Shown one piece after another: positions 36,942-48,960 of a stretch of DNA of 64,000 nucleotides. This DNA is from Cryptomeria japonica (taxonomy: Eukaryota; Streptophyta; Pinopsida; Cupressales; Cupressaceae), in contig NC_081409.1 of NCBI RefSeq assembly GCF_030272615.1, positions 654,562,468 to 654,626,467 on the forward strand. The letters are read 5' to 3'. The translations under genes were made by a program, and so were the position numbers. Under the pieces are notes generated by a model, which was not told the origin of the DNA, searched no databases, and was given only the letters and a program-made list of their open reading frames with translations. Within the stretch, counting starts at the first letter, position 1. Each line of letters starts with the position of its first letter.

Positions 36942-39900
36942 ATGGCTTTTGCATCGCATTCTAGTTCTAGTGCACCTGAAGATACACCTGAGTTTCTTCA
37001 AAAGAAAATAATCTATACAATTCCTTATCTCAAATTCCCATCGGAGTCATTGTCAAGGGAGATATTTCAGGGTATATAGACTGTAAGTTGGAAGACCTAG
37101 GATCCCTAGTAATTCACTCCCAGCTAAGTCTATTCTATGGAGATGACAAGAAGATCAAACCAAAGTATAGCATCCTCGAGAAGATGAACCTACACAATGC
37201 AGTATACTTTCTGGAAGAATTTAGAGAAGAACATATTCACATTATCCTCAGTAGAGTGCATGGTGACAAGATGTATCTCGAGTGGACCCATGACATCACA
37301 CCGGAAGCGATTCATGCTGTCACTGGATTCTGCAATGTCAGAGAGGTACTAGTTCTATGGAAGGTCACCAAAACTAAAATGGCAGAGCTCACTGGTTCTG
37401 TGAGTGACCAACAGGAAATGACTGTCAACACCATTTTTGATGATCTGGTAAAATATGCTTGCATGGTGATTGGTTACAGGATATTTTATGCCAGCAGAAT
37501 GAATTTTGTCCTTGTTGTTGTGGTGAATGCTGCTTACAAGATGATCAAGGAAGATACTAAATATGACCTATGTACCTGCTTATAGAAGCAATTGTTGGTG
37601 AATCTAAAATCCATCAAACAGGAAAAATCACTGAGGTTCAATTTTGGCCAACTTATAGTTGGCCTATTCTTCTATTTTCAAGGTTATTTCCTTGGAGTCG
37701 GTGATGTTCAATGTTCTACTGACCTACCGGTTTCTAGATAGATCAAGGAGAGTCTACAAGAAATGGGACCTACATATCCTAAGGTTCTAAATAAGTGTTT
37801 TGATGAATTCAAATGTAAGATGAACCAGAGAATGAGGATATCTGGTGGTATAGTGAAGAAGTATGAAGATGACATTTGCTTCACAATAAGGATAGATGAC
37901 TATAGAATGGAAGTTGTGAAACCTAGAAAGGAAGTAGTTGGCCCTATGGGGTATGGAGTGGTGAATGACATATTGATCAAGTATGCCTCTACCCTACTTG
38001 CCTCACTGCTGGATGCAAAGAAGAAAATGACCGGTACCTACTTGGAGAGGGTCACACCGATTGAGGAATTGAAGCAGAAAAAGGGCAAAGCAGTGCCATC
38101 AGTATCTGCATCGGTTACATCTGCCAGTCTGAAAGTGACCAAGCGGTCACTAGCCAAAAAGAAACCTAAGATTATTCTAGCAATAGTATTCAAGAGGAAG
38201 TGGAAATCCTCGACTCACTCACCGGAAGCAGAGGACACTGGACTGGAGATTCAAATAAGTAAGACAAGGCAATCAAGCAAAAAGTCAAAGTCTATCGGTA
38301 ATGTACCAGCAACTTCTGCACCGATAACTATAGATATTTCTTCTTATAAACCAATGACACATTGTCAGAGGACACTAAAGAATATTAGGAGGAAAGTGCT
38401 CGATGACTTAAAGGAATATTTTGATGACTTTAATGATAGTGAGAAAGAGGAGGTAGAACAGGAGGTCATTAAATATTTATGTGTTAATGATCAGTCACCT
38501 TTTGAGATTAAATATGTTTCTCCAAATTCTTTGTATAATTCTTTGGATAATAAATGGCACATTGCCATTGAAAGAGAACAAGAGATCAAGGAGAAAATTT
38601 TTGCACAATACTTTCTTGATGCTTCAGATTCTGAGTTATTTGAAATTATGGATAAGAACAAAGGCATCTTCTTTACAAGAAGGAGGTGACTCAGGTTACT
38701 GGAAGGTAAAACTTCTGAAGTAGAAAAGGATACACACATACATGTTAAAGTTGCTGTCAAAATACACCAAGTATCTGAAGCCACTAGGAAGGCTGATCAA
38801 GAACCTGACCTATCCTCAGGAAAACCGGATAAGGTATTTGACATTCAAGGTGAAAGAGTGATAGAACAAATTGACCCTATTGATGTTAATTCATTAGATA
38901 ATGAGGATGTCACTCCTGACAAAGAAAAAGATGAGAAAGAGAAACAGGACAAAGAAAAAGCTGAGAAAGAGAAACAAGATAAAGAGAAAGCAAATAAAGA
39001 ACAAGAGGAAAAAGAAAGGCAAGAAGAAGATAAGAGAAAAGAAGAAGAGAAGAAGAGAGAATAAGATAAGAGAAAAGAAGAAGAGAAGAAGAGAGAAGAA
39101 GATAAGAGAAAAGAAGAAGAGAAGAAGAAAGAAGAAGACAAGAGGAAGGAAGAAGAAATGAAGGAGGAAGAGAAGAAAAAGCAGGAAGAGGATAAGAAGA
39201 AGGAAGAAATGGAGAAGAAAAAATAAGAGGAGAAAAACAAAGAGCCAAAGAAGAAGAAATAAGAAGAAAAGAAAAGAGTTGAAGAGGAGAAGGAAGCAGA
39301 AAAGAGAAAACAAGTGAAGATCAAGACCAAAGAAGGAGGGCAAACTCCTAAGGCAACCGGTGATCAAACCAAGTAGGTTGATTCCACTAGTCCTATTGAT
39401 CTAACTCTTGCATGTCTGACTCAATCAGCAAATGAGTCTAAGCTACTTCGAGGCATCAAACTTTCACAAGAGAGACTGGAAGAATTGCGAAAGAAGAAAG
39501 AACAGGATGTCCTACAAATTGCAATTGACACCCTTACCAGTCTAATTCCTGGTACTAACCTCCCCAATACCAACTCCTATCTATCCAAGCTCAAACTTCT
39601 TTATACTATAGCAGAGGACCAGGTACAATGCTTGGAAGATGTTGCTCAAGCAACTGCAAGAAAGAACCATGAAAAGACACTCAATATTTCCTTAGTCAAG
39701 CAAGTGAATGACCTCAGGACACAACTACTAAAGCAGAAGGATAATATCAGTGTTGCTATGGGTGAGGGTAAATTACTTTTGAGTAAAATCTGCCAACCTC
39801 ATCTATTTTGTGAAGATGTGCTCAAAAAGAAAGCTCAACTCGAATCAGAGTTACAAGAATATATCAGCAACTTCAAGATGCCCTATGATTTATTCACTGC

Positions 39901-40221
39901 CTATGGACAAACTGTTCATCATTTTCAGCATCAGACTGCCAAGATGGACTAAGAGATCAGCAACCGGACTCAAGATTTGCAAGAGCTTCAACTGCTCCTA
40001 TTACCTAAACTGCAGGTTCTTCAGAGATGTTTTCTCAAATTGGAATCCATCACGGTAACTCAAGAGCTGAGTACCATCGATGTAATGGAAGAACTGGCAT
40101 TCTAGATGAAGGCTGAAAGTGAGATTTCTACCTTGCTACTTGAGTCATGGACATTGGACATGAAGATTTTTGTGCAGAACTTTAAATCTGTTTTTGAGAA
40201 ATTTCATTCCTTATTGTCATG
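36942..40221 (+). pseudogene. E3 ORF2: long protein of unknown function with charged repeat helix
   Basis: About 1,093 codons from MAFASHSSSSAPEDTPEFLQ. One frameshift near 37075 (YIDCKLEDLGSLVI is split); after that it keeps one frame to TGA 40219-40221. Block I: HIILSRVHGDKMYLEW, ITPEAIHAVTGF, MVIGYRIFYASRMN, TKYDLCTCL, FNFGQLIVGLFFYFQ. Block II (from about 37800): IVKKYEDDICFTIRIDD, YRMEVVKPRKEVV, MGYG. A Lys/Arg tract lies near 38150-38210. From about 38915 to 39310 it is nearly all Glu/Lys/Arg/Asp, predicted as a long charged helix; then comes a helical C-terminus. Stops: TAG 37583, 37739, 39373 and 40103; TGA 38687; TAA 39062, about 39223, about 39259 and 39950. Confidence 0.75.
39029..39172 (+). 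repeat. 36-bp minisatellite inside E3 ORF2
   Basis: GATAAGAGAAAAGAAGAAGA and the following bases repeat at 39029, 39065, 39101 and (diverging) 39137. The period of 36 keeps the frame and encodes DKRKEEEKKREE units. The surrounding 38920-39310 is less regular purine-rich repeat. Confidence 0.85.
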
Positions 40222-40284
40222 AACATCTACTCTATGTTATTTTGTAAAAATGATAGTTTTGCATTACTTTGTCATTGTTGGCAA

Positions 40285-40482
40285 AGGGGGAGTAGTGTAC
40301 ATTAAAATTTTGGTGAATGTTACCATTTTGGGGAGTAGTGTACATTGTAATTTTTGCAAAAGGGGTAGTGTATATGCTTAAGGGGAGTAATTTTGATGAT
40401 AGCATCTTTTGTGTTATTGTTGTAAAAGCACTTAGATGTCAAAATTTTTCCAAGTGTTACCATCAATGCCAAAGGGGGGGAT
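40285..40482 (+). promoter_or_regulatory. E3 polypurine tract and upstream PPT-like array
   Basis: The final tract AAAGGGGGGGAT (40471-40482) abuts the LTR. Upstream are GCAAAGGGGGAGTAGTG (about 40282), GGGGAGTAGTGTACATT (about 40330), AAAAGGGGTAGTG (about 40359) and AAGGGGAGTAATT (about 40380). At least four polypurine tracts lie within 200 bp. Confidence 0.7.
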
Positions 40483-41656
40483 TGTTGGGATTTTGATGAT
40501 TTTTTGATTGTCATTGATGGACACACACTTTCTTGATGTATAAGTTATGCTCAATTGGTAATTGTTCCAACCGATATTGTATGTTATTGAATGAATAGTC
40601 TTTAGACTATCGGTATTTTGCAGAAGATGGTTTACTAGTCACAGATTGACTAAAGATCCCAAGCGGTATGAAGACCCCAAGCGGTTTGAGGATCTCAAGA
40701 GGTACGAAGGACCCAAGCAGTAGTTAACTTTTGATCGGAACACTACGATCTTCCAGTCTTCCTTTTTGACAACCACTAATCAGCATATTGTATTAACCGG
40801 TATATATATGTGATGAGTTACCAACCAGTATTACTGTAATGTGTGATGCGTTATCATCCACTGACACTTTGGCAATGTTTTTGTGTCATGTTACCAAATG
40901 TGTCTAGATGAACTGTACCTAGGAACTTGTAGTCTAATTATATTGGACCAACATGAAATCAGATTCTTTTATAAGGACATCATGTCTAGGGTTTGCATGT
41001 ATGAGATATAGAATAGAAAAGGTTATGTGTGATCATTGAAGAGAAGATTAGGTCTGTGTGAAGAGATAGAGTGTGGAGATATTGAAGACTGAAGTAATGC
41101 TGAAATTAATTAATAAGGAGTTGTTAAGGATCTAATTAAGCATATTGTGCTAGCATCTAGATAATTCACTTGTTTATTACTAATATCTTCGACAAGTCTA
41201 AAACCCTTAACTAGGTAGGCCCAACAAAGCATTTGTAAATCCTCTAACAAGTTGGTTCACAACTGTGGATCTGAAATCCTTTAACAAGGTAGTCTTTAAC
41301 AGGACTTATCTCCTAACAGAGATTTAGATTCCTAACAGGATCTATTCTGGTGAAGAACATTATATGACCTTAACCAGTTTGACCTTAACCAGTCTGGTTA
41401 CTATTCTATAGATAATTACTTGTGAGTTTCTTCTCACTGTGGTTTTTCCCACTTGGGTTTCCACGTCAAATATCTTGTGTTATGGTTATTCTGCTTTTGT
41501 GGGTGAATGCTTTGTTTTCTATTTGGTTTTCACTTATCTTAACCAGTTTATTAGTGAATCTATTGCACCGGTTATCTGCTAAATTGTTTAAAAGATTGAT
41601 TACAATATTTTTTGGTATACTAATTCACCCCCCCCCCCCCATCTTAGTATTTATCA
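40483..41656 (+). repeat. E3 3' LTR
   Basis: TGTTGGGATTTTGATGATTT to about ...TTAGTATTTATCA. It carries ACTGTGGTTTTTCCCACTTG with GGGTTTCCACGT (about 41438-41466), as in the E4 LTR, and a poly-C run (about 41629-41641) where E4 has a shorter one near its end. The last few bases are uncertain (41656 or 41658). Confidence 0.75.
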
Positions 41657-42740
41657 CATATATGTTTTGTTTCTTCATGTAGTTGCAATATGAATTTTTT
41701 GAATGTAAATTCCTCTGTATGCCATTTTTTAGTATCTCAAGTGATTGCAGATAGAGATATTTTGGTTTGGGTTCTAGTTGGTACTGTAACATAGCAGAGT
41801 TTATCGGAGTATGTTGAATTTCTCTACCTTTATTTGATTGAATTGATGTTTTTTATTTTATTTTGGTTTCTTCATGTCAAGTGTTGTTATGTTGGACATA
41901 TGCAAGTGTTTTTGGTTGTCCTATTGAAGTTTGAGTGAATGTGTTAATAGTGTTATCATTTCGGGCTGAACTATGAGGTTTTGGTTCGCGGTAGCATATA
42001 GTTGCATAAGAGTTAATTTGGAATATTTTGAAAGGTGTGTCAACGTGGTGTGATGCCTCACACATTTAATTTTTCTTTCACATAGCATTACAAATTATTT
42101 ATCGGCTAACTATTTTATATTTACATGTTACACCTTATTGGGCTAACCTAATCGATTTTATTGTGATTGTGGAAGGTATATAAAGGATGGAATTTTTGTG
42201 GACATGTATGTATGAGTTGTACGTGTTTCCTAAAGTTAGTTTTAAGTTGTGCAAAGGTTCAAAAGTACAAAAATTTAGTAATGAAGGAAATTCCTAATGT
42301 GTTTTAAACAACAAACTATAATCAATATTTTAGTGGATGTGGTTCTTAGCAATTCATTTTTATTACTGTCTCTCATTTAAAATTTGTGTATCTTTCCCTA
42401 AAGAAGGGATCCTCAATGTTTAAAATTCATTATTGTATCATTCCTTGAGGTTGTACACCTTACTCTTGCAATTCCATCTTAGAGGCAATGACCTCCTTGG
42501 CCTTTTGCCTAAATATTGTGACATATTTATCATATAGTGAGATAGTTCTTACTGTGGCTTTTTCCATCTTGATTTCTCCACATAAAAATCTTGTTGTTGA
42601 TGTGTTATTGCTTTTCTTCTTTCATTTTTTTACTTTTGTGCACATGGTAAATGAACTAAATGTTAAATGAATGGATAAATCTAATTAATTTTTGATATAT
42701 GTTGATTACAACCCCTCTTAGTATCTGAAAGTGTTCAACA
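41657..42740 (+). mobile_element. LTR remnant E7 (+ strand end)
   Basis: Copia-like LTR remnant recognised by its 3' part: ACTGTGGCTTTTTCCATC... ...TCTCCACATAAAAATCTTGT (about 42550-42592) and the end CCCCTCTTAGTATCTGAAAG with TGTTCAACA at 42740. No PBS or coding region follows. The left limit is arbitrary; no gene is seen between 41657 and 42540. Confidence 0.45.
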
Positions 42741-42789
42741 ATTAAATTCTAAGTGTATGATTTTTTAATCATTTTTATCAACATGAGCA

Positions 42790-43500
42790 GTGTTCAACAC
42801 ACCGAATACTAAGAGGGGGTGTGAATAAGTATTTGAAAAACTCAAACCCTTTGTCACAATTCAAATTCAAAACCCCTTATATAGATTAGCAAAAATTAAC
42901 AAAGCACAATATGACACTCAATTTACCTAGAAAATCAAATAAGGAAAAAACCACAATGAGAGTTGTCTAACAATATATGAACAAGTATTACAATTTTATT
43001 TAAGGCTTGTTATCTAAGGAAGCACACTACTCTTAGGAGGACTTGCTAAAGAGGTTCTCTACCTTAGAGATTTAGTCTCCCAAAGAAGGGTAGATGAAAC
43101 TTGAATAAAAATGCATTATCATTTAGCTCACAACCTTCAACAATATCTTTAGAATGTAGCTACCTTTGACTTATTGTCTCAAGAAACTATTAAGCAATTC
43201 AACTCCAAAACCTATATCACACACTTTTATTACTTCATACTTCACATATCATAATCCACACACTCACACTAGAAACTAATTTGATCTTCTATATATATAT
43301 TTGGCAAGCAAATAAAATATAAGTTTGGGTCAGCCATAACAGGAGACAAGAAATGACCCCAAAAAGTTGGCCTCAAGGCATATTTGTGGTGAAATTGGTC
43401 CAAACTAGAAGATAGGGAGGACCTAAAATATCTTTTTATGTCTTTATATACAAACCAAAATATCAAACTTGTTGGGGCATATATTCCAAGTTAGTAACAG
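42790..43500 (-). mobile_element. LTR remnant in opposite orientation
   Basis: TGTTCAACACACCGAATACT with AAGAGGGGGTGTGAATAAG resembles the inner LTR ends of E1 and E2 read on the + strand (TGAGAGGGGGGGTGAATCAG). A reversed GGTTTTTTCC motif lies near 42944. The outer limit is not determined and no coding region is seen. Confidence 0.45.
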
Positions 43501-43973
43501 TGTAATGTGTTGTTGAAATTTGTAACACTTTACTAGTTAGACAAAAAATAAAACTGTCAAATGAATTTCTACAATCTTTCTCACATTAAGACATAGAAAG
43601 GCCAAAATACACCTCATCACAACCTCCAACATTGGAACAAAGCCCCAAATGTATAGTGCAAGCAAGAGAATATGCCCTGTCATCTAGATAACCATAAATC
43701 ACCCTGAAAATCAACACCAAACATACCAAAATAATCAACCATTTTCATGTGGACCACACAGAGACATTCCTTCAACATTCAAAAATATTTCCATACACTT
43801 CTTTCATATTGGCATACCAAAAGAAGCTAGCACAAACCAAACAAATACAAAGTTATTTATGCCCAAAAGAATAGAAAATATAGTCATGAGATAGACCATT
43901 ATCAAATATACTTGCACTATACATATCTATAATGGTATGATTTTTAAAATTAGGGTTTCACCAATTAAGATAG
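43501..43973. other. Intergenic, nothing recognised
   Basis: AT-rich sequence with short ORFs only; no repeat or gene that I can support. Confidence 0.5.
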
Positions 43974-44935
43974 TGTAGCATTGTAAATTGTATCGACATA
44001 CAATTTTTTCCTCACCTAGACTAAGCACCATGGCGATCTTTCTTTTGATGCCTAACGACTACTTTGACTCTACACACACCTCCCACAAGCTTGCATTTTC
44101 ACTTTCTCTTATGTCTATTTCTTGAATTTGAGTTCTGGTTCTTGGGACCAAACTGCTAGGGAACCTTGATCCTATCTTAGGATCATGGTGCCAAAGCACC
44201 CTGGTCCTCATAATTATGATTTAAATTTGGTCCTTACAATGATTACTTCAAGTGGGTGGGAATTTAGGTCCCATGTTGACCTACTCCAAAAATTCAAATA
44301 TCTTTCAAACAGTTAAGTATAAAAGGATACCTACCCCTCACATTTGAAGTCTAATTCTAAGTGGATCTCTCTCAAATACACTAGAAAATTCCATTAAAGT
44401 GTGAAAGAAATTAAAAATATATCAAGAATTAAAGGAGTAGCTTAGTCAAGTTTAAGCATTTAAGGTGACATCCATGATCAATCTTCTATGAAGACATTCT
44501 ACATGACATTCTAAAACCCTTGTATGAGGATTTGAGCAAGCTTCATCAAGGTGTACATTATAAGAATTCATTTTTAAGATATAGCTTTTCCCTAAAAAGG
44601 AAAGCATCTTTCTACAATTCAATTCTATTTGCATCATAATTATCATTTTGATTTCAAGGTTAATTCCTAAATTGGGGTTCAACCCAAGGGAAACCCATGT
44701 CCTCAACCCCTTTTCCTCTCTTTTTGTGTGCAAGAATTAATTCAAGAGCTATGATCAGATATTTTAAGATTTGATGAGGATGAACATGTTTAGATTTTGA
44801 AGAACAAAAAAGTGAACGATCAAGGTGACCTACCACCACTATCGTGAGAATATTTCCCAATCTTCTAATACTAAATCCAATGTTTCTTCCTTATCTAAAG
44901 AAGATCCAATTTACCCATTAGAAATTTACAAGACA
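43974..44935 (+). mobile_element. LTR-like repeat F, copy 1
   Basis: Starts TGTAGCATTGTAAATTG and is colinear with 47917-48960. Shared marks: a GGTCC-rich stretch, TATAAAAGG (44319), and TAATTCCTAAATTGGGGTTC (about 44661) with a CTCAACCC...TTTTGTGTG stretch. Possibly an LTR of another family (Ty3/gypsy-like), but no PBS or coding part supports this. Right end approximate. Confidence 0.4.
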
Positions 44936-45106
44936 AGGGTGAGCTACTACCATAGTCTTGACAATATTATTTAAATTTTCAACAATAGGTTCCAGTCCTC
45001 TTCTTCTACTGACATCCCTCTTTGTGGCTCTATCTAGTGCCTATAGAACTCTGTTATTACTAATTTTCATCAATTATCCATTTTTTACCTTATGCTTCAC
45101 AATTTA

Positions 45107-46556
45107 TGTTAGAAATATATGTTTGGTTGTCATTGATGTCAAACCTAGTGATTCAGATTGGTCTGTATGTTGTAAGGCAGTGTGCAAAGTGATAGTAATG
45201 AAGAACAATGGAAGATAGTTATGCATGCAAGTCAAGTAGTTAGTATTTGTTGCATATGTGCTTTCTGAAAGGGAATTTCTTTAGAAAATTGTGTTGGTAG
45301 TATGTGGATATTTTTTTCATGTTAACCAAGTTTTGGGGTTGGTTGTGGAAATTGAGTTAGTATCCGGATGTATATGCAATAGTGGTAATGTAGTCTGGTG
45401 GTATTTAGTTAGCAAGTCTCCAAGTACAGTACTCCACACTTTTTTTGTCTTGTTGTAGATATGAAACAAAATTTTTGATTGATAGTGAACATATTTTAAG
45501 GTTGTTGGATTCAATCTGTTTGCGCTCTATAAGTTATGTTGGCGAAGCATACTCAGTTGTGATGATTTGGTAGTTTTGGCAATGTTTTATAGTTTCATGT
45601 GCTCTACATTCCTCTCCATTTTGGTCTATAATGATGATCCTTTTGTGATTTATTGTTTACGTCTTTAACTTCTTTGTGTCAATTTGGATCATGTTTTTGG
45701 GCTTCGAAAACATGTTCTTGTGAAAGTTTGAGGATATGTTTATTCCGAGTCTGGTCGACCTTGAGTGTATTTTTTAATTTTCTCTCGTGATTGTAGGGTA
45801 TGATCTGACCATTGGAAGATTATTGAAGGAATACATGTAAAATATCGATGGAGAAGTATTCTTGGGGAAAGTGTTCATAAAGTCAATTTAGTACATATGT
45901 GTGTGTGTGTGTTTATGTTTGTATGTATGTATGTATGTATGTATGTATGTATGTATGTATGTATGTATGTATTTATGTATTTATGTATGTATGTGTAATA
46001 CTTTTCTCAATATACGATATGGAGTGAGAGAGTTGTTAGATGTGTATGAAGAAGAAAAAAAGAATTGGTGTGATAATGGATGTATGTGTGATTGGAGTAG
46101 GCAGATTACAAAAGTGTTGTAGAGATTCTTGACTGGATCTACTACAATTGTTTATATATTTGAACTTATCAGGATCTGAACCTACGGATATGTAGATGCA
46201 ATCTTCTTAGTTCATACTTGTTTCTATCTCTTAGTAGTGAGCCTTCTAGTAGTAAGCCATTGTAATCTGGTAGTGAGCCCTCTGAGCAATGAACCCTTTG
46301 ACTGTGAGCCTTGTATTATCATATAACTAGTTATATTATCCTGAGAGTTAACCCTCTTCATGGTTTTTCCCATTTGGGTTTTCCACGTACAAAAATCTAT
46401 TATCACTCTTATGGTTGTGCTTCCCTTTCATTTCAATTATGTTTCATGCATTATATTTGTGTTGTTTAATTGAGAATAGAATAAGTTTTAGAAATTTTAT
46501 TATGAAAATGGGAATACTAATTCACCTGCCCCCCTTGTATTACTTAGGTCTATTCA
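45107..46556 (+). repeat. E5 5' LTR (approximate)
   Basis: Starts TGTTAGAAATATATG with GGTTGTCATTGATGTCAAAC, comparable to the E3 and E4 LTR starts. It ends ...TTAGGTCTATTCA at 46556, just before a decayed PBS. It contains CATGGTTTTTCCCATTTGGG (about 46360) with TTTTCCACGTA, and a (TATG)n microsatellite. The left boundary is inferred from similarity only. Confidence 0.5.
45897..45994 (+). repeat. (GT)n/(TATG)n microsatellite in the E5 LTR
   Basis: GTGTGTGTGT followed by about 18 TATG units with a few TATT interruptions. Confidence 0.95.
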
Positions 46557-46561
46557 ATACT

Positions 46562-46573
46562 TGGAATCAAAGC
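46562..46573 (+). promoter_or_regulatory. E5 decayed primer binding site (two copies)
   Basis: TGGAATCAAAGC here and at 47349-47360, against TGGTATCAGAGC in E4. Both copies share the same changes, so these were fixed before the tandem duplication. Confidence 0.6.
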
Positions 46574-46628
46574 ATGGTTCGTTGTTGCTAGCTTAATCGC
46601 TTAAGGGATATCTTGGTTATTTGAATAG

Positions 46629-47051
46629 ATGACACCTATTGAACAACAAAAGAATATTATTTGGATGAAGAATTGAAGATAACCTTGAAGATTTGGAGAG
46701 TGTGGAATCTAAGAATGAACAATTGAAAGAGAATATAAAGGAAACAAATGAATGTGCCGGGAAACTAAGTGAATGGATCTGAAAGTTCAATGCAAGGTAT
46801 TGAGAAGTTAACAAAGAATTGAAACAAGAAAATGAGACTGTTGTGAGTCTACTGATGCAAATTAAAGAGAGCAACAAAGTAGAAGAATGTCTGAAGGATA
46901 CAATCAATCAAAAGATAGAAGAATGTGGGAAAATGTACCAAGAATTATTGATGTTCAAGTTAGAGGCAAAAGTTAGTGAAAGAAATACATTAGTGAATAA
47001 ACTATTGACCATTCAAAAATATCATAAAGACAAAGAAGGATTGTCATTGTA
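46629..47051 (+). pseudogene. E5 ORF1 fragment, first copy (coiled coil)
   Basis: From about 46629 (MTPIEQ...) it encodes a charged heptad-rich protein: ENLEDLESVESKNEQLKENI, KQENETVVSLLMQIKESNKV, ECGKMYQELLMFKLEAKV. In-frame stops occur near 46673 and 46780. It resembles the N-terminal coiled coil of the E1, E2 and E4 ORF1. The zinc knuckles are absent because the tandem duplication cuts the frame at 47044. Confidence 0.5.
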
Positions 47052-47415
47052 ATCTGGCAGTGAGCCCTCTAGGCAATGAACCCTTTGACTATGAGCCTTG
47101 TATTATCATATAACTAGATATATTATCCTGAGAGTTAACACTCTCCATGGTTTTTCCCATTTGGGTTTTCCACGTATGAAAATATATTGTCACTCTTATG
47201 GTTGTGCTTCTCTTTCATTTCAATTATGTTTCATGCATTATATTTGTGTTGTTTAATTGAGAATAGAATAAGTTTCAGAAAAAATTTTATGAAAATGGGA
47301 ATACTAATTCACCTACCCCCCTTGTATTACTTAGGTCTATTCAATACTTGGAATCAAAGCATGGTTCCTTGTTGCTAGCTTAATCTCTTAAGGGATATCT
47401 TGGTTATTTGAATAG

Positions 47416-47833
47416 ATGACACCTATTGAACAATAGAAGAATATTATTTGGATGAAGAATTGAAGATAACCTTGAAGATCTGGAGAGTGTGGAATCTAAG
47501 AATGAACAATTGAAAGAGAATATAAAGGAAGAAAATGAATGTGTGGGGAAACTAAGTGAATGGATCTGAAAGTTCCATGCAAGGTATTGAGAAGTTAACA
47601 AAGAATTGAAACAAGAAAATGAGACTGTTGTGAGTCTAATGATGCAAATTAAAGAGAGCGAGAAAGTAGAAGAATGTCTAAAGGATACAATCAATCAAAA
47701 GATAGAAGAATGTGGGAAAATGTACCAAGAATTATTGATGCTGAAGTCAGAGGCAAAAGTTAGTGAAAGCAATACATTAGTGAATAAACTATTGACCATT
47801 CAAAAATATCATAAAGACAAAGAAGGATTGTGA
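47416..47833 (+). pseudogene. E5 ORF1 fragment, second copy (coiled coil)
   Basis: Second tandem copy of the same coiled-coil fragment (KQENETVVSLMMQIKESEKV, ECGKMYQELLMLKSEAKV), with stops shared with copy 1. It ends with TGA at 47831, beyond which the sequence is unrelated. Confidence 0.5.
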
Positions 47834-47916
47834 TTCTTCGATGAATTTTGAAATCAAAATGACAAAGGAAAAGGCTAGGAGAAGGTGGAGGTTGAAAATA
47901 AATCTTAAGGTATAAG

Positions 47917-48960
47917 TGTAGCATCATAAATGGTACACCCTTCATTAGTGTGTCCAATTTCACACTCTCCTAGCAACTATTTTAGTATTTTTCTTTTCTC
48001 TATGCATTATAGGGCCTCTATTATAATTAATTAATATTTAATTTAATATAATGGGTACTATTCTGCTTCATTACACCATTGAACTCTTATCTAGGCCTTT
48101 AATTCTAAGTGTATTATTCATTATTTTATCTTGATTTTTCTTTAATCCTACCCTAATTTCAACTCTCAAAGCATATTTCATATATATGCATATCTTAGGT
48201 TGATTCACTATGCTATATTTAGCACTAGAATCATGATAGATCACATCCCTATAAATTTAGAAAAAAGTGGCTGAGACCAGAGCGTTGGTCGCTTTGGTCC
48301 CACACTTTTTTCCCTTAATTTCGGGAGAATGATTGGGCAGTCTTATCCTATCCAAATTTAGCTCTGTGCAAAAACATATTAATTTTAATTTGGCCTAAAG
48401 TTTATTTCAATTATGAAACCCCTATATAAGGCATCCTTAAGAACTCATTTTGATCTAAGAATCTATTCATTCAAACAATTAAGCATCCTTGTATCCGTGA
48501 AGCATTATCACGCATTTTTAAAGATCTTCAAGGTTGCATATTCTTCATTCATTCATAGTGGAGAAAAATTACATCATTCATATGCAAGTATGTGTGGTTG
48601 ATTAGGTTTTTGTCATGTTCATGTCATTTCATACAACATATATGATTGCACTCAAAAATCAAAGCATCATTATCAATCATTGTAGATCTGAGGTATATCT
48701 TTCCATTGTTTATTTCAATATTTGCAATATTTCATAAGGATAATTCCTAAACTGAGGTTTGACTTAGGAAAACCCCTATTCCCAACCTATTTCACCTTTT
48801 TTATGTGTGTAGGAAGCAAGTACAAAGTTGTGATCTTCAAAATTAGCTTTATTTTCAAAGATGAACAAGTTCCCCTGCAGAGTGCAAAAAGTGTGGAGGA
48901 CCAGAGCGACCACCATCTTGGTCCTAACAAATCTAGAGATCCTTTTGGGAATAGATCTTA
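47917..48960 (+). mobile_element. LTR-like repeat F, copy 2
   Basis: Starts TGTAGCATCATAAATGG and is colinear with 43974-44935: TATATAAGG (48422), AGGATAATTCCTAAACTGAG (about 48737) and CCCAACCTATTTCACC...TTATGTGTG. Diverged from copy 1 but clearly related. Right end approximate. Confidence 0.4.

Larger units (their letters stand above)
36412..41656 (+). mobile_element. E3: 5'-truncated pol-less LTR element
   Basis: On the + strand, lacking the 5' LTR, PBS and nearly all of ORF1. Present are about 100 bp of possible ORF1 end, the box/TATA spacer, a full-length ORF2, a four-tract PPT region and a 3' LTR of about 1.17 kb. ORF2 is homologous to E1, E2 and E4, and the LTR is of the long E4-like type. 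The left junction is estimated from where the similarity to segment P ends. Confidence 0.75.
46258..47831 (+). repeat. 787-bp tandem duplication (LTR end + PBS + ORF1 start of E5)
   Basis: Unit 1 is 46258-47044, unit 2 is 47045-47831, each starting CATTGTAATCTGG. They match almost base for base. Each unit has the U5 motif, the LTR end, a decayed PBS and the coiled-coil start of a gag-like ORF1. The break lies inside the coding part, so the duplication happened after insertion. Confidence 0.9.

Noticed and set aside
38845-39367. Minus-strand ORFs rich in Ser/Phe/Leu
   Set aside because: They are the antisense of the Glu/Lys/Arg repeat in E3 ORF2; the purine-rich strand leaves few stops on the other.
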